The notes under the pieces are model-generated. The model was not told where the DNA came from. It was given only the letters and a program-made list of their open reading frames with translations, and made no database searches. Below, piece by piece: positions 33,238 through 40,467 of a stretch of DNA of 43,776 bases; within the stretch, counting starts at the first letter, position 1, and each line of letters opens with the position of its first letter. A program made the translations under genes and the position numbers. Source of the DNA: an uncultured Clostridia bacterium (GTDB lineage Bacteria > Bacillota > Clostridia > Oscillospirales > Oscillospiraceae); NCBI GenBank assembly GCA_947164825.1, contig CAMUYE010000008.1:1-43776 (forward strand), in the 5' to 3' direction.

Positions 33238-34737
33238 TTGAATGCTGCAACAATTACGTTTCGGGAAAAATTGACCGCGTGGCTGCCGCGCTTTGTCCTT
33301 CTCTTCTGCGTGGTACAGCCGATCCTGGACGTTCTGACCTACTGGCAGGAAACCCTGGGCTATTCCAACGTGGTGACCTTTCTGATCCGGGTCCTGCTGA
33401 TCTCGGTGCTGATCTGGGTCGGCTTCCTGCTCAGCCGGAAGAAATGGGTTTATTTCCTCTGCGTCGGCGTGCTGTCCCTCTACATGGTGGGGCACCTGCT
33501 GGCCTGTCACCAATACGGCTGGATTGACATATATTCCGATCTGAAGGATCAAAGCCGGATCCTTATGCTTCCGCTGATGACGCTCAGCTTCGTCACTCTG
33601 ATCCGCCAAAATGAGGATTGTGTAAAGGCAGTCAAGCTGGGCTTTGCCGTCAATATGGTCGTGTTTCTGTTCGTCGCTCTGATGGCCAACGTCACGGGGA
33701 CAGACCCCCATACCTACTACGACAAACACATCGGCGTCCTGGGCTGGTTCCTCTGGGGCAACAGCCAGAGCGCCATTCTGGGCATGATCACGCCGATCAT
33801 CATTGCCTGGACTCTGCGCCGCTTCGAGGGAAAGCAGCTTCCGGTCATTCTGGCGGCTGCGGTCTGCTTTGCCATGCTTTTTTTCAACGGCACCCGGGCC
33901 GCCTACGGCATTCTGGCCGGGACCGGCCTGCTTTTGAGCGTCTGCATCTTTGTGACCGACAAGACCAGACGTCCCGCAGCCGCGGCGATCCTGATGATCG
34001 CCATAGCCTTCTGCGCGCTCTATCCCTTCTCGCCCACCAAGGCCAATCAGGACGCCCTGAAACAGCGGGGCGAGGTCAAACAGGAACGGCTGTACAGGGC
34101 CGTGGAGCCCTACGGCATCGAGCCCGGCACGGAGCGCACCGAAGACCCCGAAGCCCTGGCCGCGGCCTACCGCTACTGGCTCCAGGGCATGATCGACCGC
34201 TTCGGCCTGGAACGGGTCGCCAAGGCCTACGATTACACGCTGAATCAGGAGCTGCTCTCCACTCGGCGGGACAATATGCTCCGCTTCTGCGAGCTGCTGA
34301 TGGAGGACGCCCCGCCGCTGAGCCACGCTTTCGGCCTGGAGGTGGGCACCATGCGGCAGGAGACCACCCTGTACTACTACTACAAGGACGCCTTTCTTCC
34401 CGGCACCGAGATCTTTGAGCCGGAAAATGACCTGCACGCCATCTACTACCTGTGCGGCGCTGTGGGCCTGGGGCTGATGCTGGCCTTCCTGCTCTGCTTC
34501 GGCCTTCGGGCCCTGCGAACCCTGCTGCTTCGGTTCCGCTCCGTCTTCCGTCCGGACTATCTCGCAGTGTTCGCAGCCTACGGCTTCTGTATGCTCTGCG
34601 TCTACAGCACCTCCGCCGTCCTGCGCCGCATCAATACCTCCGTCTATCTCGCCATGGTCCTGGCCATGCTCTGGGAGCTGAGCCGTCTGGACCGATACCC
34701 CGCCAGCCAGAAGAAAGGAGCTGCCAAAGCCTCGTGA
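33238..34737 (+). CDS. O-antigen ligase/polymerase-like membrane protein, copy 3
   Basis: A 499-residue member of the same family. It shares TGTDPHTY, LGWFLWGNSQSAIL and SAVLRRINTSVYLAM with copies 1 and 2 but is the most divergent, with the most canonical Wzy-type Arg motif (FNGTRAAYG, R220) and His in ENDLHAIYYLCGAVG (H400). It starts with TTG; AAAGGAGG lies 8 bases upstream. It is separated from copy 2 by a composite repeat. The third copy may be the true polymerase or ligase, with the others specialised, but roles cannot be assigned. Confidence 0.7.
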   Translation: MNAATITFREKLTAWLPRFVLLFCVVQPILDVLTYWQETLGYSNVVTFLIRVLLISVLIWVGFLLSRKKWVYFLCVGVLSLYMVGHLLACHQYGWIDIYSDLKDQSRILMLPLMTLSFVTLIRQNEDCVKAVKLGFAVNMVVFLFVALMANVTGTDPHTYYDKHIGVLGWFLWGNSQSAILGMITPIIIAWTLRRFEGKQLPVILAAAVCFAMLFFNGTRAAYGILAGTGLLLSVCIFVTDKTRRPAAAAILMIAIAFCALYPFSPTKANQDALKQRGEVKQERLYRAVEPYGIEPGTERTEDPEALAAAYRYWLQGMIDRFGLERVAKAYDYTLNQELLSTRRDNMLRFCELLMEDAPPLSHAFGLEVGTMRQETTLYYYYKDAFLPGTEIFEPENDLHAIYYLCGAVGLGLMLAFLLCFGLRALRTLLLRFRSVFRPDYLAVFAAYGFCMLCVYSTSAVLRRINTSVYLAMVLAMLWELSRLDRYPASQKKGAAKAS

Positions 34738-35708
34738 AAATCAGCATCATCATTCCGATCTACAACGTGGAGACCTGGCTGTCCCGGAGCGTGGAGGCCA
34801 TCCTTGCCAACGACACGGCGAACTGTGAGATCCTGCTGATCGACGACGGTTCATCCGACGGCAGCCCCGCCCTCTGCGACCGTTACGCCGCCGAGCATCC
34901 CGATCTGATCCGGGCGATCCACCAGAAGAACGCCGGACCCGGCGCCGCCCGCAACACAGGCATCGCCGCCGCGACGGGAGACTGGTTCCTCTTTGTGGAC
35001 AGCGACGACCGCCTGGCCCCCAACGCCCTTTCCCGCCTGCGGGAAGTCGCCGCCGAAGGGGAGGCCGACGTGATCTCCTTCCAGTTTTTCAAGGAATCCG
35101 TGGAGGGTCAGTCCTGGGAGGAGTGGTCCGGCCCCATGCAGAGCCTGGAGCGCTTCTCTCTGCGGGAACAGCCCGCCTTCCTGCTGACCCAGCCCTCCTG
35201 CTGGCTGCGGCTGTGGAAGCGCTCGGTCTTCGAGGACAACGGCATTTCCTTCCCCAACGTGGTCTGGTACGAGGACGTCCGCACGGTGACGAAGCTGCTG
35301 GCAAAGGCGAAACAGATTGTCAACCTGCCGGATCACCTCTACTACTACCTGGATCGGCCCGGCTCCATTATGAACAGCAGTCAGCTCCCCCGGAACCGGG
35401 ACATCCTTCCGGCCTTTGCCGACATTCTGGACTGGTTTGAAGCCGAGGGGCTGACGAAAGCCTATTATGACGAGCTCTGTGCCCTGACGGTCCAGCACGT
35501 GCTGCTGGCGGCCTCGGTGCGGGTGGCCCGGATCGACCCGAAATCCGAAATCCTGGAAGAACTCCGGGCCTTTACGGAGAAACGCTTCCCTGACTGGAAG
35601 AAGAACCCCTACAGCAAAACCCTTCCCCGCCTGAAGCGGCTGGCCCTTCATCTGGTGGCCCAAAAGCGCTGGCGCCTGATCCGCACCCTGTTCAATCTGA
35701 AAGGATAA
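34734..35708 (+). CDS. Family 2 glycosyltransferase (first)
   Basis: A 324-residue GT-A fold enzyme. It starts KISIIIPIYNVETWLSRSV, has the nucleotide-sugar-binding ILLIDDGSSDGS, then GPGAARNTGIAAATGDWFLFVDSDD with the DxD-type motif near residue 88. No membrane helix is predicted, so it acts at the inner face of the membrane, adding a sugar to the lipid-linked repeat unit. GTG start overlaps the stop of ligase copy 3 by 3 bases (GTGA). The frame is open upstream, but that part is a shadow. Confidence 0.85.
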   Translation: MKISIIIPIYNVETWLSRSVEAILANDTANCEILLIDDGSSDGSPALCDRYAAEHPDLIRAIHQKNAGPGAARNTGIAAATGDWFLFVDSDDRLAPNALSRLREVAAEGEADVISFQFFKESVEGQSWEEWSGPMQSLERFSLREQPAFLLTQPSCWLRLWKRSVFEDNGISFPNVVWYEDVRTVTKLLAKAKQIVNLPDHLYYYLDRPGSIMNSSQLPRNRDILPAFADILDWFEAEGLTKAYYDELCALTVQHVLLAASVRVARIDPKSEILEELRAFTEKRFPDWKKNPYSKTLPRLKRLALHLVAQKRWRLIRTLFNLKG

Positions 35709-35711
35709 GCT

Positions 35712-36695
35712 ATGAAATTCAGTGTTGTCGTTCCCGTTTACAACGTAGCCGACTATCTGCCGAAGTGCATGGACTCCCTGCTCTGCCAGAAGTGCAGCGA
35801 CTGGGAGCTGATCTTGGTGGACGACGGCGCCACCGACGGCAAGTGCCCGGCCCTCTGCGACGAATACGGGGCAAAGCACCCGGATCTGGTTCGGGTGATC
35901 CATCAGCCCAACGGCGGTCTCGGCGCGGCCCGGAACACGGGCCTGGAACACGCCCGGGGAGACTATGTTCTTTTCGTGGACTCCGACGACACCGTGGCCC
36001 CGGACACCCTGGCCCGGCTTTCGGAGGAGATCGAAAAGACCCATGCGGATATGTACGTCTTTTCCTTCCGATACGTCACGGAAGCGGGGGAGGAGCGTCC
36101 CGCGGAGCCGCGTCCGTCTGCTGGGAAAACCGGCCCCATGACGCTGCGGGAGGCCCCGGAGCTTCTGCTGGACCCGCCCATGGCCTGGGCGAGACTCTGC
36201 CGCAGAAGCCTGTTCCTGGATCATTCGATCCGTTTCCCGGGCCGGGTGTGGTATGAGGACCTCTGCACGACTCCCAGCCTGCTGCTTTACGCGGCCTCCA
36301 TTGTCGCGCTTGACGACGCCTTCTACGGCTATCTGCTCCGGGAGGGTTCCATCATGCGCAGCTCCAACCTCAAACGCAATCTGGAGATCCTGAACGCCCT
36401 GGACATGGCCCGTGCCCCCTTCGACGCCGCGGGACAGACGGAGCAGTTTTGGCCCCAGCTGAGCTGCCTGGCCGTGACCAGCGTCCTCGACGCCGCCCGC
36501 CGGGTCCTCACCGTGGACCCAAAGGCGGACTTCCTGCCGGACTTCCTGAACTACGTGAAGGAACATTACCCGGACTACCGCAAGTGTGAGCTCCTGCCAA
36601 AGCTGGGGAAGAAAAAGCTGATCCTTCTGAAGCTGCTGGAGGGGAAGCATTACAGGCTGGCAAAGACCATGTTCCGATTGGCAAAGCTCCTGTAG
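35712..36695 (+). CDS. Family 2 glycosyltransferase (second)
   Basis: A 327-residue GT-A enzyme similar to the preceding one: KFSVVVPVYNVADYLPKCM, ILVDDGATDGK, GGLGAARNTGLEHARGDYVLFVDSDD. The C-terminal halves also resemble each other (YEDLCTTPSLLLYAASIV against YEDVRTVTKLLAKAKQIV), so the pair probably arose by duplication. Sugar specificity is unknown. AAAGGA precedes the ATG, three bases after the previous stop. The TAG stop is the TAG of a GTAG hairpin. Confidence 0.88.
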   Translation: MKFSVVVPVYNVADYLPKCMDSLLCQKCSDWELILVDDGATDGKCPALCDEYGAKHPDLVRVIHQPNGGLGAARNTGLEHARGDYVLFVDSDDTVAPDTLARLSEEIEKTHADMYVFSFRYVTEAGEERPAEPRPSAGKTGPMTLREAPELLLDPPMAWARLCRRSLFLDHSIRFPGRVWYEDLCTTPSLLLYAASIVALDDAFYGYLLREGSIMRSSNLKRNLEILNALDMARAPFDAAGQTEQFWPQLSCLAVTSVLDAARRVLTVDPKADFLPDFLNYVKEHYPDYRKCELLPKLGKKKLILLKLLEGKHYRLAKTMFRLAKLL

Positions 36696-36714
36696 CGGCG
36701 CACAGTGTGCGCCG
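36692..36714 (+). repeat. GTAG hairpin at the stop codon of the second glycosyltransferase
   Basis: GTAG (36692-36695) contains the stop codon and is followed by an 8-bp perfect stem CGGCGCAC, loop AGT, GTGCGCCG. There is no T-run. It is within the operon, so it may act on mRNA stability rather than termination. Confidence 0.75.
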
Positions 36715-36753
36715 CCTGCGCAGATGCGTAATTCTGAAAAAAGAGGCAACACC

Positions 36754-38055
36754 GTGTTTTCCAAACTCAAAAACCTCAAAGGAAAAAAAGAGGGCGCTCT
36801 TGCCTGGAACACCCTCATGCTCTACATCCTGACCTTCTCAAATTACCTGATCTCCCTGGCCATCGTGCCCTACGAGTCACGGGTTTTGAGCAAGGACGGG
36901 GCGGGCGGCTACGGCGCGCTGGGCGTCGCCATGGCGATCATGGTCTATTTCCAGCTCTTCATTGAGTTCGGCTTCCTGTTCTCCGCCACGGAGGAGGTCT
37001 CCAGGTACCGCCAGGACGGTCAGCGGCTGAATACCGTTATGACCGCCGTGACTCTGTGCAAGCTGGCCCTCAGCGTCGCGGCCCTGCTGGTCCTCTTCGT
37101 GCTCTGCCAGGTGATCGACGCCTGGAAGGGGAAGTTTGGCTTCTATCTGCTGTTCTTCATCGGAACGGCCATCAACGCCATCCTGCCGGACTACCTCTAC
37201 CGGGGCCTGGAGAAGATGTCGGCCATTACGATCCGGACGGTTTGCATCCGGGCCTTTTCCGCGCTGGGCATCATCCTGTTCCTGAAAAAGCCCGAGGACA
37301 TCTGGATCATCCCGGTGCTGACGGCCATCGGCAACTTTGTGGCGGTCCTGGTCTGCTTCTACGACGCCAGGAAGCGGCTGAACGTCCGGTTCTGCCGGGT
37401 CAGCTTCAGCGAGGTCTGGCTGCGGATGAAGCAGTCCTCGGTCTTCTTCCTGTCCCGCTTCGCCACCACGGCCTATTCGGCGCTGAACACCGTGATCCTG
37501 GATATGGTGGCGCCCAAGGAAAGTCTGGTCCGAGACTACTACACCGCCTCGGACAAGCTCATGAGCACGGGCAAGATGGCCCTGTCGCCCATTTCCGACA
37601 GCCTCTATCCCTATATGGTCAAGCATCACGACTACCGGCTGGTCAGGAAGGTGCTGCTGATCCTGGAGCCCGTCATCTTTGCCTTCTGCGCCGTCATGTT
37701 CGTCATCGCGCCGCAATTCTGCAGATTCTTTTTCGGCGAAGGCTTTGAAGAGGCCGGAAAGGTGCTGCGGGTCATGCTGCCCACGGCGGTCATCATTCTG
37801 CCCAGCTATATCTGCGGCTTCCCGATGCTCTCCTCCATGGGTCTGGCGAAGCACGCCAACTACTCCACGATCTTCGGCTCCGTGATCCACGTAATCAATC
37901 TCGCGATCCTGTATTTCACCGGGCACATGAATATGATCACCCTCGGCGCGGCCATGTCCGTGGCGGAGGCAGTGATCCTTGCGTACCGTTTGCTGATTAT
38001 CTGGCGGTATCGAGACCGTCTGAAACAAAAGGAGAACGAACATGTCGATCCATGA
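36754..38055 (+). CDS. Wzx-type polysaccharide flippase
   Basis: A membrane protein of about 433 residues with 12 or more predicted helices, of the MOP/PST (RfbX, O-antigen flippase) family. The N-terminus LAWNTLMLYILTFSNYLISLAIVPYESRVL matches the family pattern of an early helix pair with a central Pro. It would move the undecaprenyl-linked repeat unit to the outer face of the membrane. The frame also allows ATG 36724, but GTG 36754 follows AAGAGG at good spacing and skips repeat-derived sequence. It overlaps the next gene by 14 bases. Confidence 0.87.
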   Translation: MFSKLKNLKGKKEGALAWNTLMLYILTFSNYLISLAIVPYESRVLSKDGAGGYGALGVAMAIMVYFQLFIEFGFLFSATEEVSRYRQDGQRLNTVMTAVTLCKLALSVAALLVLFVLCQVIDAWKGKFGFYLLFFIGTAINAILPDYLYRGLEKMSAITIRTVCIRAFSALGIILFLKKPEDIWIIPVLTAIGNFVAVLVCFYDARKRLNVRFCRVSFSEVWLRMKQSSVFFLSRFATTAYSALNTVILDMVAPKESLVRDYYTASDKLMSTGKMALSPISDSLYPYMVKHHDYRLVRKVLLILEPVIFAFCAVMFVIAPQFCRFFFGEGFEEAGKVLRVMLPTAVIILPSYICGFPMLSSMGLAKHANYSTIFGSVIHVINLAILYFTGHMNMITLGAAMSVAEAVILAYRLLIIWRYRDRLKQKENEHVDP

Positions 38056-39181
38056 TCTTGCCGTCAGGGCGATCTGTAAGATGACGCCCATCAAACACAA
38101 CCGGATCGTATTCGACAGCTATTACGGCCGGGGCTATTCCGACAGCCCGAAGGCTATCTGCGAGGTCCTGCGCCAAAGCGGGGAGGACCTGGATCTGGTC
38201 TGGCTCTGCCGGGACGAGGCGGCGGAAAAGACCCTGCCCGAAGGCGTCCGCGCCGTACCCAACCACGGCATGAAAAAGCTCAAAGCCCTGGCCTCCGCCA
38301 AGGTCTGGGTGGATAATTGCCGCAAGTATGAAAACTGCAAGCGCAAGGGCCAGATCTACATGCAGACCTGGCACGGCTTCACGCTGAAAAAACTGGAGCA
38401 GGACGTGGAAGACAAGCTGGAGCCGGCTTATCTGCGGGCTTGCAAGTCCGACTCCGCCCAATGCGACGTGATGATCTCGGGCAGCGGCTTTATGACGAAG
38501 CTCTACCGGGAGCGCTTTTGGTATCAGGGGCCCGTGCTGAATACCGGCACCCCGCGCAACGATATTTTCTATCGAAACCACGCCGAGATCCACGCGAAGG
38601 TCTGTCAGGCCCTGGGCCTGCCGGAAGACCGGAAGCTGGCCCTCTACGCCCCGACCTTCCGGGACGACCACAGCACCGAGGCCTACCGGCTGGACACAGC
38701 CCTGGTCCGCCGCAAGTGCGAAGAGCACTTCCAGGGCCAGTGGTCCGTCCTTGTCCGGCTCCATCCCAACGTCGCGTCCCAGTCGGGCGAGCTCTTTGCC
38801 TACGACGGGGACCGGCTTGTGGACGTCACGGCCTATCCCGACATGCAGGAGCTGCTCTGCGCGGCGGGCCTGCTGATCACTGACTACTCCTCCTCCATGT
38901 TCGACTATGCCCTGACGGGCAAGCCCATCGTCCAGTTCGCCACGGACATCGAAGCGTATCAAAAGGGGAGAGACTTCTATTTCCCCCTGGACAGCCTGCC
39001 CTTCCCCCTGGCGAAGAGCAACGAAGAGCTGGAAACCATTCTGACGGAGCTTCAGCCCCTCTGGACCAGCCCCGAATGGGCTGAATTCGCAAGAGAGCAC
39101 GAATTCTGCGAGGACGGAAACGCCTCTGTCAAGTGTGCCGCAATCATTCTGCAACAGATCAAAAAGGAGAATACCAAATGA
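38042..39181 (+). CDS. CDP-glycerol glycerophosphotransferase family protein (TagB/TagF-like)
   Basis: A 379-residue soluble or peripheral enzyme with the Glyphos_transf domain. Typical motifs are MQTWHGFTLKKL, SGSGFMTKL, GTPRNDIFY, LYAPTFRDD, LVRLHPN and LLITDYSSSMFDYAL. It transfers glycerol phosphate from CDP-glycerol to a lipid-linked acceptor. Its short length, without the extra N-terminal region of TagF, fits a priming or single-addition enzyme (TagB-like), or glycan decoration, more than a long-chain polymerase. AAAGGAG precedes the ATG. It is followed directly by tagD. Confidence 0.9.
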   Translation: MSIHDLAVRAICKMTPIKHNRIVFDSYYGRGYSDSPKAICEVLRQSGEDLDLVWLCRDEAAEKTLPEGVRAVPNHGMKKLKALASAKVWVDNCRKYENCKRKGQIYMQTWHGFTLKKLEQDVEDKLEPAYLRACKSDSAQCDVMISGSGFMTKLYRERFWYQGPVLNTGTPRNDIFYRNHAEIHAKVCQALGLPEDRKLALYAPTFRDDHSTEAYRLDTALVRRKCEEHFQGQWSVLVRLHPNVASQSGELFAYDGDRLVDVTAYPDMQELLCAAGLLITDYSSSMFDYALTGKPIVQFATDIEAYQKGRDFYFPLDSLPFPLAKSNEELETILTELQPLWTSPEWAEFAREHEFCEDGNASVKCAAIILQQIKKENTK

Positions 39182-39573
39182 AACGTGTCATCACCTACGG
39201 AACCTTCGACCTGCTCCATTACGGACACATCAATCTGCTCCGTCGGGCCAAGGCCCTGGGGGACTATCTGATCGTTGTCCTGTCCACCGATGAGTTCAAC
39301 TGGAACATGAAGCAGAAGAAGTGCTATTTCACCTATGAGATCCGCAAGCAGCTTCTGGAGGCCATCCGCTACGTGGACCTGGTCATCCCCGAGGAGAGCT
39401 GGGAGCAGAAGATCTCCGACGTCAAGGAGTACCACGTCGACACCTTCGTCATGGGCGACGACTGGGCCGGCAAGTTCGACTTCCTGAAGCCCTACTGCGA
39501 AGTGGTCTATCTGCCCCGGACCCCGGAAATCAGCACCACCCAGATCAAGAACGATCTGAACCACAAGGGCTGA
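39178..39573 (+). CDS. tagD: Glycerol-3-phosphate cytidylyltransferase
   Basis: A 131-residue nucleotidyltransferase of normal TagD length. It has the TYGTFDLLHYGHINLLRRAK segment with the HxGH motif (HYGH) and the C-terminal RTPEISTTQIK, a variant of RTEGISTT. It makes CDP-glycerol from glycerol 3-phosphate and CTP for the adjacent glycerophosphotransferase, whose stop it overlaps by 4 bases. An upstream frame extension is not needed. Confidence 0.95.
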   Translation: MKRVITYGTFDLLHYGHINLLRRAKALGDYLIVVLSTDEFNWNMKQKKCYFTYEIRKQLLEAIRYVDLVIPEESWEQKISDVKEYHVDTFVMGDDWAGKFDFLKPYCEVVYLPRTPEISTTQIKNDLNHKG

Positions 39574-39574
39574 G

Positions 39575-40390
39575 ATGCGGGACTTTTTGGGAAAAGAAGC
39601 GGAGCTGGGCGGCAAGCGCCTCTGGCTCCTGGACATGGACGGCACCATCTACATGGAAAACCGGATCTTCGACGGGACGCTGGATCTTTTGACGGCCATC
39701 CGCGACCGGGGCGGCCGCTATGTGTTCATCACCAACAACTCCTCCAAGTCTGTCACGGACTATCTGAAAAAGGTCCGGGCCATGGGGATCCCGGCAGGGG
39801 AGGAGGACTTTTTCACCTCGGCCCAGGCGGCGGTCCTGCTGCTGCAGGAGCGCTATCCCGGGGCGAAGGTCTACTGTCAGGGCACGGCCAGCCTGGTCCG
39901 GGAGCTCCGGGAGGCGGGCGTCGACGTGACGACCGAGGTGGAGCCGGTGGACCTGGTGCTGACGGGCTTCGACACCGAGCTCACGATGGAAAAGCTCCGC
40001 CGGACCTGCCAGATCCTGACGGAGCAGAAGGGCGTGCCCTACTACGCCACGAACCCGGACCTGGTCTGCCCGGTCAGCTTCGGCTACGTGCCGGACTGCG
40101 GCTCCATGAGCATCATGATCCGCAACGCCACGGGCCGTGAGCCCATCTTCATCGGCAAACCCGAACCCACCATGATCCAAATCGTGATGGAGAAATTCGG
40201 CTGCACGAAAGCGCAGACCGTAGTCGTGGGGGACCGGGTCTACACCGATATCGCCTCCGGCTTCCGTGCCGGGGTCGATACCATCGGCGTCCTCTCCGGC
40301 GAGGCCACCCTGGAGGATTTCCAAAACACCGACACACCGCCCACCTGGCTGTTTGAGAACGTCCGGAAGATTTGGAACGCGTTGGGATAA
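39575..40390 (+). CDS. HAD-IIA phosphatase (NagD/AraL-like)
   Basis: A 271-residue HAD-superfamily enzyme. Nucleophile motif WLLDMDGTIY, motif II FITNNSSKS, motif III lysine in IGKPEPTMI, and motif IV VVGDRVYTDIASGF. It matches the NagD/p-nitrophenyl phosphatase subfamily, including glycerol phosphate phosphatases. Starting one base after tagD, it may adjust the glycerol phosphate pool or carry out a dephosphorylation step analogous to Gtp3 in the pneumococcal CDP-2-glycerol route; this is an inference. It is the last gene of the surface operon. Confidence 0.88.
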   Translation: MRDFLGKEAELGGKRLWLLDMDGTIYMENRIFDGTLDLLTAIRDRGGRYVFITNNSSKSVTDYLKKVRAMGIPAGEEDFFTSAQAAVLLLQERYPGAKVYCQGTASLVRELREAGVDVTTEVEPVDLVLTGFDTELTMEKLRRTCQILTEQKGVPYYATNPDLVCPVSFGYVPDCGSMSIMIRNATGREPIFIGKPEPTMIQIVMEKFGCTKAQTVVVGDRVYTDIASGFRAGVDTIGVLSGEATLEDFQNTDTPPTWLFENVRKIWNALG

Positions 40391-40459
40391 AAAAGTAAGA
40401 AGTAAGAAATGTCCGATACGGATATTTCTTACTTCTTACTTTTTACTTTTTACTTTTGC
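40391..40459. terminator. Bidirectional terminator-like hairpin made of heptamer repeats
   Basis: An 18-bp perfect stem (40393-40410 with 40424-40441) built from AGTAAGA heptamers on the left and TCTTACT heptamers on the right, with an inner TCCG/CGGA stem. The stem lengthens with A/T runs at both ends, so it would serve both the plus-strand operon and the converging antiporter gene. Two further TTTTACT heptamers continue to about 40456. Confidence 0.75.
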
Positions 40460-40467
40460 TTTCCGTG

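Noticed and set aside
34851..36818. 655-codon open frame antisense to the two GT2 genes
   Set aside because: Both glycosyltransferases have clear family motifs; the antisense frame is a by-product of their codon use.
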